Positions 1 through 5,830 of a stretch of DNA of 12,477 bases are shown here, piece by piece. Both the position numbers and the translations under genes were made by a program. Source of the stretch: Clostridium sp. CAG:768. GTDB taxonomy: Bacteria; Cyanobacteriota; Vampirovibrionia; Gastranaerophilales; Gastranaerophilaceae. Location: the NCBI GenBank assembly GCA_000437435.1, contig FR899629.1:312109-324585 (forward strand), in the 5' to 3' direction. Below the pieces are notes generated by a model, which saw only the letters and a program-made list of their open reading frames with translations, had not been told where the DNA came from and made no database searches. Every line of letters begins with the position of its first letter. Within the stretch, counting starts at the first letter, position 1.

Positions 1-8
1 GGTCTTTT

Positions 9-572
9 TTATTGAGCTTCCTTTTCTTCCATCGGTATTGTTAATTTTTGTCCGATTGAAAGCTTATTTGGATTTGTCATATTATTTGTTTTCAATACAA
101 GCGATTCTTTTTCTTTGCTATAAGATCCATAAAATCTTATCAAAATACTTTCCATTGTATCACCGCTTTGCACTGTATAAACTTCATTTGTAGCTGTCGG
201 TTCTTCTTTTTCAGTAGAAGATGGAATAAAGTTTAAGCTTAATTTTTCTTTTTTAGCAGGAGCCGGAGTCGATGTTAAATTTTCTTGAATTGAACGTATT
301 CCGTTAGCTGAAAAACTAATCATTACCATCAAAATTAACATTACAACAGCACCAACAATAAACCCTGCAACGAGATATATACTTGGTGATTTATCATTTT
401 TTTGGTTTACTTTAAAATTTTGCCATAATACATCTAATTCTCGTTCTTTATTTGGTCTTACATAAATTCCAGGAGAATTATCATATGGATCATTTTTATA
501 TTGAGCTAATGCTTGAAGCACAGCCATTTTTTCTTTTGATAAATTTGATCTTCTGATAGTTGAACTTTTCAT
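9..572 (-). CDS. LysM-domain single-pass membrane protein
   Basis: 187-residue protein with three visible parts. A basic, probably cytoplasmic N-terminus (about 1-64) is followed by one strongly hydrophobic segment at about 65-88 (IYLVAGFIVGAVVMLILMVM). A Lys/Glu/Pro/Thr-rich linker then leads to a C-terminal LysM domain at about 131-181, which begins VYTVQSGDTMESI and ends KLSIGQKLTIP. LysM domains bind N-acetylglucosamine polymers such as peptidoglycan, so the protein is probably anchored in the inner membrane with LysM in the periplasm. There is no catalytic domain, so it may be a cell-wall tether or division/envelope factor; the exact role is unknown. The start at 572 is the first Met, and a good leftward promoter lies 40-70 bases upstream. 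The stop codon is only 8 bases from the window edge, so a downstream operon partner cannot be excluded. Confidence 0.85.
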   Translation of the reverse strand: MKSSTIRRSNLSKEKMAVLQALAQYKNDPYDNSPGIYVRPNKERELDVLWQNFKVNQKNDKSPSIYLVAGFIVGAVVMLILMVMISFSANGIRSIQENLTSTPAPAKKEKLSLNFIPSSTEKEEPTATNEVYTVQSGDTMESILIRFYGSYSKEKESLVLKTNNMTNPNKLSIGQKLTIPMEEKEAQ

Positions 573-611
573 TTTTCCATACCCTAATAATAAATTATTC
601 TTAATAAATGA

Positions 612-640
612 AATATATCATAAGGTAATTTTTAATTCAA
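612..640 (-). promoter_or_regulatory. sigma70-type promoter for the LysM gene
   Basis: Reading leftward, TTGAAT (635-640) and TATATT (612-617) are separated by exactly 17 bases. Each box differs from consensus at one or two positions. It lies 40 bases before the LysM start at 572 and points the right way. Confidence 0.6.
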
Positions 641-705
641 GTAGTTATAAAATCGTTACATTTCAAGGATTTCCAAGATAGACTTAACTTATTTTAACAT
701 GCTTC

Positions 706-733
706 TTGATTTTTCTCATTTTTAATATATTAT
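706..733 (+). promoter_or_regulatory. Probable promoter for rpmB
   Basis: TTGATT (706-711) and TATTAT (728-733) are 16 bases apart, about 39 bases before the rpmB start. An overlapping TATATT at 726-731 is an alternative -10 box with a poorer spacer. Together with the leftward promoter at 612-640 this makes 573-771 a divergent promoter region. Confidence 0.4.
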
Positions 734-771
734 TAAAATACACAAACTAGCTAGAAAAGGAAATTAAAACT

Positions 772-963
772 ATGTCAAAAAAATGTGATGTATGCGGCAA
801 AGCACCGATTAAAGCAGCGAAATTAACATTCTCGCATAAACAAATTGTTCACACACAAGAACCTAACTTACAATCAGTAAAAGTTAATGTAAACGGAACA
901 GTTAAGAGAATTAAAGTTTGCACTTCTTGCTTAAGAGCAGGTAAAGTACAAAAAGCTGTATAA
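772..963 (+). CDS. rpmB: 50S ribosomal protein bL28
   Basis: 63-residue protein of the large ribosomal subunit, recognisable by its start MSKKCDVCGKAP and the C-terminal block RIKVCTSCLRAGKV. It has two CxxC pairs (Cys5/Cys8 and Cys50/Cys53), so it is the zinc-binding C+ form of L28; many bacteria also have, or only have, a cysteine-free form that helps under zinc limitation. The length is normal for this family. The start is supported by AAAAGGAAA about 8 bases upstream. It is a single-gene transcription unit with its own promoter region and a strong terminator directly after it, which is usual for rpmB outside operons with rpmG. Confidence 0.95.
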   Translation: MSKKCDVCGKAPIKAAKLTFSHKQIVHTQEPNLQSVKVNVNGTVKRIKVCTSCLRAGKVQKAV

Positions 964-980
964 GAAAATATGCTTAAATA

Positions 981-1015
981 AAAAAAAGAGAACCAAAAGA
1001 AGGTTCTCTTTTTTT
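981..1015. terminator. Bidirectional intrinsic terminator between rpmB and the TonB-C gene
   Basis: A perfect 7-bp stem, GAGAACC (988-994) and GGTTCTC (1002-1008), with a 7-base loop, is flanked by seven A on the left (981-987) and seven T on the right (1009-1015). It therefore presents a U-tract to transcripts from both sides. It serves rpmB (ending at 963) and the convergent gene that ends at 1019. Confidence 0.9.
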
Positions 1016-1018
1016 GTG

Positions 1019-1933
1019 TTACATAACTGCTTTTTTAAACTTTTTATATTCAAATACAAATTGTAATTTGATATTATTTACACCTTTTTTAATCCCTGAA
1101 AATTTGGCATAAGGAACGCTTTTTTCAGCAGCACTGATAATTGATCGATCAGTAGCCTCATCTCCTGATGATTTTGCTATGTCATATTTTTGCAAACTAC
1201 CATCTTCCCCAATAGTCAAAATTACAATAGTCTGAGTATTTTGTCCTGATTTTGGAGGCTGCCAATTTTCATTTAATTTAATACTTACTTCTGCTACATA
1301 ATCCTTTAAACTTGCAGCTTGAGATGACACTTGAGTTTCTTGTTGCTTAATTTTTGTAGAATCAACTTTTTCAACTTTAATTTCTTGATTTAATTTTTCC
1401 TTTTCATTATCAATATTTTTATCACTCACTCCTCTAATATCAGGTTTTGAAAATGTTTCAGAGTCTTTATTTTGCTCTTTCACATCTTCACTGTTATCAG
1501 GAGGAGTAAATGCATCTTTGGTTTCATTAATAGGGTTTATATCAACATTTTCGTTTTTGGGCATATATAATTTTGAAACATAATTATGAGCTAAACTCAA
1601 AAAAGAATCATTGCTTAAAGGCTTCATATAAACATGCACATTGGCAAAAACAGCCTTAGGATGATAATTATCTTCATCAAAAATTTCAGATTTAATTATA
1701 CCCATGTAATTTGTCTGAATATTAGATTTCAGATATACAACTTTTTCATAACTTTTTCCAGATTGATATTTTACTGAATATAGATATTCATTTGGACTAA
1801 TGTTTTTAATTGAATCAGCATCAACATAAAGATAAAAATTAGAAACATTTGTATCTACAGGGACCCAATCCATAGCATTAACAATAGAACCAGACATTAA
1901 AAAAAACATTAATAATAATAGATTCTTTTTCAT
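1019..1933 (-). CDS. Exported protein with C-terminal TonB/TolA-like domain
   Basis: 304 residues. Residues 1-20 (MKKNLLLLMFFLMSGSIVNA) form a typical signal peptide with a plausible signal peptidase I site after NA. Residues 21-125 form a mixed alpha/beta-looking domain starting DWVPVDT that I do not assign firmly. A charged, low-complexity linker fills about 126-205. The last 90 residues (about 210-300) match the TonB C-terminal fold: NENWQPPK, then TIVILTIGEDGSL and ending KLQFVFEYK. In TonB/TolA proteins this domain contacts outer-membrane or periplasmic partners and an N-terminal helix stays in the inner membrane; here the helix may be cleaved or may serve as the anchor. The charged spacer replaces the Pro-rich spacer of classical TonB. 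The start is supported by AAAGGAAT upstream. No exbB or exbD is nearby. Confidence 0.75.
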   Translation of the reverse strand: MKKNLLLLMFFLMSGSIVNAMDWVPVDTNVSNFYLYVDADSIKNISPNEYLYSVKYQSGKSYEKVVYLKSNIQTNYMGIIKSEIFDEDNYHPKAVFANVHVYMKPLSNDSFLSLAHNYVSKLYMPKNENVDINPINETKDAFTPPDNSEDVKEQNKDSETFSKPDIRGVSDKNIDNEKEKLNQEIKVEKVDSTKIKQQETQVSSQAASLKDYVAEVSIKLNENWQPPKSGQNTQTIVILTIGEDGSLQKYDIAKSSGDEATDRSIISAAEKSVPYAKFSGIKKGVNNIKLQFVFEYKKFKKAVM

Positions 1934-2084
1934 AACTTAAATTCCTTTTCTAATATTAATTAAATAAAAAATAAAAACATAAAACAAGAATTAAATGAAA
2001 GATTTACTCCAAATTAATGAAAAAAAATTTATTAAGTGATGTTACAAGATTGCAAAATCTATTTGTTTTTTTTCTATATATAAA

Positions 2085-2096
2085 ATACAATATAAT
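2085..2096 (+). promoter_or_regulatory. Extended -10 region before the winged-helix/recA pair
   Basis: ATACAATATAAT contains a perfect TATAAT (2091-2096), preceded by a T-run and TATATA but with no clear -35 box. The same 12 bases occur before the gene at 3841. It lies 25 bases before the start at 2121 and probably drives both that gene and recA. Confidence 0.4.
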
Positions 2097-2120
2097 TGGA
2101 GAAATTTAGAGGGATAGAAG

Positions 2121-2618
2121 ATGATATTAGAACAAGAATTGAAGGGGAAGACTTTATCTCCTCAAGAAGTGAGAAGTATTTTAAAAACAGATAATAAAGA
2201 AATTGTTGAATTATGCAAACGAGCTTCTATATTACCTAGAAAAAACAGCAAAGGACAAACTTATTTTTCTTATGAAGAAGTTAAAAATTTAAGAAAAGTT
2301 CAAGCTATGAAAGGAGCTTCTTTACCTCCTGCAAAAACTGATGCTAAGCAACCATCAGCTATTCTTAATATTTTAAATTCTTTAAAAGAAATGGAAAATA
2401 AGTTAAGCAACAGAATTGCTAAAGTTATTGATGAAAAACTTGAAGGCATGGATGAAGTAGTTGTAGAACTTATTCGTTGCAAAACAGATAATGAAACATT
2501 AAGACAAAAAATTATTGATCTTAATAAAGAAATTTACCAATTAAAAAATGACTTACACTCATACAAACCAGTAGGTCTAGGATTTTATAAAAAGAAAGAA
2601 AAACACGTTTGGGAATAA
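2121..2618 (+). CDS. MerR-like winged-helix and coiled-coil protein upstream of recA
   Basis: 165 residues. The N-terminal part (about 10-60) resembles a MerR/excisionase-type winged helix: LSPQEVRSILKTDNKEIVELCKRASILPRK, then GQTYFSYEEV and LRKV. Residues about 80-147 form a long amphipathic coiled coil (LKEMENKL, LRQKIIDLNKEIYQLKNDL). The short C-terminus is basic and aromatic (GFYKKKEKHVWE). This layout suggests a dimeric DNA-binding or DNA-organising protein, but I cannot name the family member. It starts after GAGGGATAG, a good ribosome binding site. It ends 41 bases before recA with no terminator between, so the two are probably cotranscribed. A role in recA control or chromosome handling is inference from position only. 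Confidence 0.75.
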   Translation: MILEQELKGKTLSPQEVRSILKTDNKEIVELCKRASILPRKNSKGQTYFSYEEVKNLRKVQAMKGASLPPAKTDAKQPSAILNILNSLKEMENKLSNRIAKVIDEKLEGMDEVVVELIRCKTDNETLRQKIIDLNKEIYQLKNDLHSYKPVGLGFYKKKEKHVWE

Positions 2619-2659
2619 CAAGATAATACTTGCCCGCCAATAATTAAAGGAATCAAAAA

Positions 2660-3685
2660 ATGGCAGTAAAAGAAAAAGAAAATGATACAACATCAAATTT
2701 AGATGAAAGAAGTAAAGCTTTAAAACTCGCAATAGAAAAAATCGAAAAAGATTTTGGAAAAGGTTCAATAATGAAACTTGGCGATAAGGCTACTGTAAAT
2801 GTAGATGCTATCCCGACAGGAGCCCTTTCTCTTGATGTTGCCTTAGGTATAGGCGGAATTCCTAGAGGACGTATTATTGAAATATATGGTCCTGAAAGTT
2901 CGGGGAAAACAACTCTTGCTCAACATATCGTTGCTGAATGTCAAAAAAGAGGTGGAATTGCAGCTTTCGTGGATGCAGAACATGCTCTTGACCCTGAATA
3001 TGCAAGAAATCTTGGTGTACAAGTAGATGATTTATTAATATCACAACCTGATACTGGAGAACAAGCTCTTGATATTACAGAAGAACTTGTACGTTCAGGA
3101 GCTGTAGATGTAGTAGTTGTTGACTCTGTAGCAGCACTTGTTCCAAAAGCTGAAATTGAAGGATCTATGGAAGATCAACAAATGGGACTTCAAGCTCGTT
3201 TAATGAGTAAAGCTCTAAGAAAATTGACAGGTATTATCGGAAAAACAAATACTACAGTAATTTTCATTAACCAATTAAGAATGAAAATTGGTGTAATGTA
3301 TGGCAATCCAGAAACAACAACAGGTGGTAATGCTTTAAAATATTATGCTTCAGTACGTATGGAAATTAAACGTACAGAAGGAGTTAAAGGTGAAGATGGT
3401 GATGTCGGAAACCACGTACGCGTGAGAGTTCTAAAAAACAAAGTAGCTCCCCCATTCAGAACAGCTGAATTTGATATTATTTTTGGTAAAGGGATTTGCA
3501 AAATTGGAAATATTCTAGATGTTGCGGTAAATCTTGATATCGTAAAAAAAGCAGGTTCTTGGTTTAGCTTCAATGAAGAAAAATTAGGACAAGGTAGAGA
3601 TAAAGCACGCGACTTTTTAGCGGAAAATCCAGATATTTTAAATACAATAGAAACATTAGTAAGAGAAAAATTAGCTGCATCATAA
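2660..3685 (+). CDS. recA: Recombinase A
   Basis: 341-residue RecA, full length for the family. It binds single-stranded DNA as a filament, carries out homologous pairing and strand exchange, and activates LexA-type repressor self-cleavage where present. Visible motifs are Walker A GPESSGKTT at 77-85, the catalytic-Glu region VDAEHALDPEYA at about 104-115, Walker B VDVVVVDS at 149-156, DNA-binding loop L1 near EGSMEDQQMG (168-176), and L2 near GVMYGNPETTTGG (211-223). The C-terminus is short (LVREKLAAS) and lacks the long acidic tail of E. coli RecA. AAAGGA is placed well before the ATG. No palindrome matching a known LexA box was obvious upstream, so SOS control cannot be claimed. Confidence 0.98.
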   Translation: MAVKEKENDTTSNLDERSKALKLAIEKIEKDFGKGSIMKLGDKATVNVDAIPTGALSLDVALGIGGIPRGRIIEIYGPESSGKTTLAQHIVAECQKRGGIAAFVDAEHALDPEYARNLGVQVDDLLISQPDTGEQALDITEELVRSGAVDVVVVDSVAALVPKAEIEGSMEDQQMGLQARLMSKALRKLTGIIGKTNTTVIFINQLRMKIGVMYGNPETTTGGNALKYYASVRMEIKRTEGVKGEDGDVGNHVRVRVLKNKVAPPFRTAEFDIIFGKGICKIGNILDVAVNLDIVKKAGSWFSFNEEKLGQGRDKARDFLAENPDILNTIETLVREKLAAS

Positions 3686-3740
3686 TGCGATATTAACAAA
3701 TGTAAAGCAGCTAAAACACAGATATAACACTAATTTAGTC

Positions 3741-3790
3741 AAAAAGCATGTTTTTGTTATTATTTCATTAGCAACTAAAAACATGTTTTT
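3741..3790 (+). terminator. Probable terminator after recA
   Basis: CATGTTTTT (3747-3755) pairs with AAAAACATG (3777-3785), with extra pairing of GTT and AAC inside and of flanking A and T runs outside. The stem is followed by TTTTTCTTTT. The loop is large (about 21 bases before the inner pairs) and the stem is AT-rich, so it may be only moderately efficient. Confidence 0.55.
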
Positions 3791-3801
3791 CTTTTATATA
3801 C

Positions 3802-3813
3802 ATACAATATAAT
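3802..3813 (+). promoter_or_regulatory. -10 region of the secreted-protein gene
   Basis: ATACAATATAAT with a perfect TATAAT at 3808-3813, preceded by a T-rich stretch and TATATA, with no clear -35 box. It lies 27 bases before the ATG at 3841 and repeats the arrangement at 2085-2096. Confidence 0.45.
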
Positions 3814-3840
3814 GTGTAGAAATTGGAGGTAAATACTCAA

Positions 3841-4860
3841 ATGGAAGTCAAAGCAATTAATAATAGTTTAAATGTCTTAAATTTTGAAGGAAAAAATAAA
3901 AGACACAATAACAAACAAACAACAAATCATTATTCAGAACCACAAAGACATATTTCAAAAGATTCAAGTAAAGCAATGCGAAATATGATGATTGGTATAA
4001 TGGCTTTAGGCGCAACTACAAATACCATGACAAGTTGTGCTCCTGATGATGTAATAGCAGAAGCAAGTTCATCATCCTCTTCTTCATCTTCTGCAAACGC
4101 AACGATTATAGGCGGAGGATGTCATCACCACGATACAATTACAATTATCAAACCAGACACAATTCATGATACAGATACAATAATCCATACAGAAATTGTT
4201 CCAGTATACGTAAAAGATTACCCATTCCACATTGGGGATTCATTAATTGCTCAAGGTCAAAATATCGGAATTCCAATTGATGGTCCTGTACCAGATGGTT
4301 CAGGTTTAGATAGCGTTGTATACGTTGGTTCAAAAGCACACAATAGATATGACAATAAATTTTATGAATCAATGGTAGATAGTATTGGAACAAATAAAAG
4401 AGAATTAGCAGTTGTAACAAAAGTTTTAGATTTATATGATTCAAAAAATCCAAAAACAACATATTTAAAATCAGTAGTCGCAGATGTTCCTGGAAAAGGC
4501 ATAAAAATCACAAGATATGTTGCAAATACAGATAAAAAACCTGAAGATGATGAACAATACTTATGGAATTATGCAGGTTATGAAGTTAGAACAAACGGCA
4601 GAGATAGAAAACAAAATATTCGTTCAATTTTTGACAATAATAATAATTTAATATACCGTGGCAATTACGAAAAAGGAACAAGTGCAGGTTCATTCTTATA
4701 TGGAGCATTAATCCTTGATGAAGAAACAGGGGAACCAATTTACGATGAAAATGGAAATCCAGAATTTGCACAATATGATTTCGATCAAGCAGTAGTATAT
4801 TCTGACTATGCAAAAAGAAGTGATGATTACAAACATCCAGGCTGGAAATACGAAGAATAA
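3841..4860 (+). CDS. Exported or lipoprotein-like Ser/Asp/His-rich protein of unknown function
   Basis: 339 residues from the ATG at 3841, which follows GGAGGT (3825-3830). A longer TTG start at 3823 is unlikely because it would begin inside that ribosome binding site. Residues 1-46 are polar and basic (contains NVLNFEGKNKRHNNK). A hydrophobic segment at about 47-65 (MRNMMIGIMALGATTNTM) ends at TSC66, a weak lipobox-like Cys. Nine serines follow at 76-84, then GGGCHHH (91-97) and an Asp-Thr-Ile-His repeat region (about 98-118). The rest (about 120-339) looks globular, with Asp/Tyr-rich turns such as EETGEPIYDENGNPEF. I recognise no enzyme motif. A surface or periplasmic location is likely. 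The long extension before the signal segment is unusual and recalls proteins of gut Gastranaerophilales, but I cannot verify that. Confidence 0.75.
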   Translation: MEVKAINNSLNVLNFEGKNKRHNNKQTTNHYSEPQRHISKDSSKAMRNMMIGIMALGATTNTMTSCAPDDVIAEASSSSSSSSSANATIIGGGCHHHDTITIIKPDTIHDTDTIIHTEIVPVYVKDYPFHIGDSLIAQGQNIGIPIDGPVPDGSGLDSVVYVGSKAHNRYDNKFYESMVDSIGTNKRELAVVTKVLDLYDSKNPKTTYLKSVVADVPGKGIKITRYVANTDKKPEDDEQYLWNYAGYEVRTNGRDRKQNIRSIFDNNNNLIYRGNYEKGTSAGSFLYGALILDEETGEPIYDENGNPEFAQYDFDQAVVYSDYAKRSDDYKHPGWKYEE

Positions 4861-4889
4861 TTACCTAAAAACTTTTTCTACACAATAAA

Positions 4890-4922
4890 GTAAACACCCT
4901 CTTGAATAACGAGGGTGTTTAC
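4890..4922. terminator. Perfect 12-bp hairpin between the secreted-protein and XRE genes
   Basis: GTAAACACCCTC (4890-4901) and GAGGGTGTTTAC (4911-4922) form an uninterrupted 12-bp stem with a 9-base loop. It lies 30 bases after the stop of the upstream gene. There is only TTT then ACGC at its 3' side and no long U-tract on either strand, so it may be a weak terminator, an mRNA 3'-end stabiliser or an operator for the next gene. Confidence 0.55.
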
Positions 4923-4933
4923 GCTATATAATA

Positions 4934-5344
4934 ATGATTATGAAAACATTAGCACAATTTATTCAACACAAAAGAGATGAAATAGGTCTTTCGCCAAAAG
5001 GATTAGCAAAAGAATGTAATCTTCCGCTAAATTATATAGAAGATATTGAAGCAGGGAAAGAACTTTTTCTACCTGTAACTGTAAGACAAAACTTAGCAAA
5101 AGTATTGAAATGTTTACCAGAAGAAATAAAATCTTTAGAAAAAGATTTTACAAGTTACACAGTATCACAAGAAATAATCGATAGCTTAAAAGAACTAATT
5201 TTAAATGGGGCCGGAGGCTTAAAATGTCCAAAATGCGGAGCACCATTAGTTACAAGAATTGCAAAATTATATGATTTAGAAGACAATTTAATGCTTCACC
5301 CAAAAGCTCATTGTTCAAAATGTTCATTCCACATAACAGAATAA
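4934..5344 (+). CDS. XRE-family HTH regulator with C-terminal zinc ribbon
   Basis: 136 residues (134 if started at the second ATG, 4940). The N-terminal domain (about 6-68) is a Cro/C1-type helix-turn-helix: LAQFIQHKRDEIGLSPKGLA, then NLPLNYIEDIEAGK and NLAKVLKCLPEEI. The C-terminal domain (about 95-136) has two CxxC knuckles (Cys98/Cys101 and Cys127/Cys130), a zinc-ribbon pattern. It is most likely a cytoplasmic DNA-binding regulator; the target is unknown. It has no Shine-Dalgarno site at normal distance. A TATAAT (4927-4932) ends immediately before the start, so the mRNA may be leaderless, with the 4940 ATG at the expected transcription start. It ends 60 bases before ssrA. Confidence 0.75.
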   Translation: MIMKTLAQFIQHKRDEIGLSPKGLAKECNLPLNYIEDIEAGKELFLPVTVRQNLAKVLKCLPEEIKSLEKDFTSYTVSQEIIDSLKELILNGAGGLKCPKCGAPLVTRIAKLYDLEDNLMLHPKAHCSKCSFHITE

Positions 5345-5348
5345 TTGC

Positions 5349-5376
5349 TTGAAATAAATATAAAATTGTTTATAAT
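5349..5376 (+). promoter_or_regulatory. Promoter of ssrA
   Basis: TTGAAA (5349-5354) and TATAAT (5371-5376) are 16 bases apart. The expected transcript start, about 5383, is some 20 bases before the mature tmRNA 5' end at 5405, which fits 5' trimming by RNase P. Confidence 0.65.
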
Positions 5377-5404
5377 ATAAAATAGCACATTTAAAACTAA
5401 ATAT

Positions 5405-5810
5405 GGGGACGTTTTGGATTTGACAGGATGTTCGGTTGAGATGAATTGCGAGTCCGAGCGCTGTTCTCGGTTATCAACGAGCACACTAAATTAAATGCTA
5501 ACAATGAAAACAACGTAATCAAAGGCGTATTTGGCGCTGAAAGATATGCATTAGCTGCATAGTCTAGATTACTATAGCTACTCATATTACCCAGCTTGCC
5601 GGTGATATGGGTCCATCATGCAAGCGGCAGTGCATCGATGACGGTAGATGCATCAAGATAACCGTTAAAGGTTAGTGTTTCCGCAAAAAACACTTTGGAT
5701 TATAACAAAGGTTATGATATTCCCTGCATAATCCGAGAGAATTAATATCTACACTCGTAGAAGTTTGTCAAGATCCATTTTGGACAGGGGTTCGACTCCC
5801 CTCGTCTCCA
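5405..5810 (+). ncRNA. ssrA: Transfer-messenger RNA (tmRNA), one-piece form
   Basis: 406-nt tmRNA, which with SmpB rescues ribosomes stalled on broken mRNAs and tags the products for proteolysis. The 5' end GGGGACG (5405-5411), followed by the typical TTTGGATTTGACAGGATG block, pairs with CGTCTCC (5803-5809), leaving A5810 as discriminator. CCA is not encoded after it and must be added. The third acceptor pair is G-U, the alanine identity element expected for tmRNA. The T-arm is CAGGGGTTCGACTCCCCT. The tag frame is 5497-5562, and the region after it contains several complementary blocks consistent with pseudoknots (for example TGCATCGATGACGGTAGATGCA). The gene is contiguous, not the permuted two-piece form of some cyanobacteria. 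The element boundary abuts its 3' end and no terminator follows. Confidence 0.97.
5497..5562 (+). other. tmRNA proteolysis-tag reading frame
   Basis: The resume codon is GCT at 5497 and the stop is TAG at 5560-5562. The encoded tag has 21 residues, starting ANNENNVIKG and ending ERYALAA. The ALAA end is the usual ClpXP-type degron. The tag is about twice as long as the E. coli tag; the ANN start resembles cyanobacterial tags. Confidence 0.9.
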
Positions 5811-5830
5811 GTTTATGTAACTTTATAGCA
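5749..5830. other. Left attachment junction (attL) at the 3' end of ssrA
   Basis: Host ssrA ends at 5810 and the element's integrase gene reads leftward across this point, stopping at 5749. Serine integrases cut within a 2-bp core inside about 40-50-bp sites, so the crossover cannot be placed from one end alone; it should lie in or very near this interval. The matching right end is outside the window. Confidence 0.5.

Noticed and set aside
2047..2060. Small inverted repeat AGATT-GCAA-AATCT upstream of the winged-helix/recA genes, considered as a LexA-type operator.
   Set aside because: The arms are only 5 bp, it matches no LexA box I know, and such short repeats are common in AT-rich DNA.
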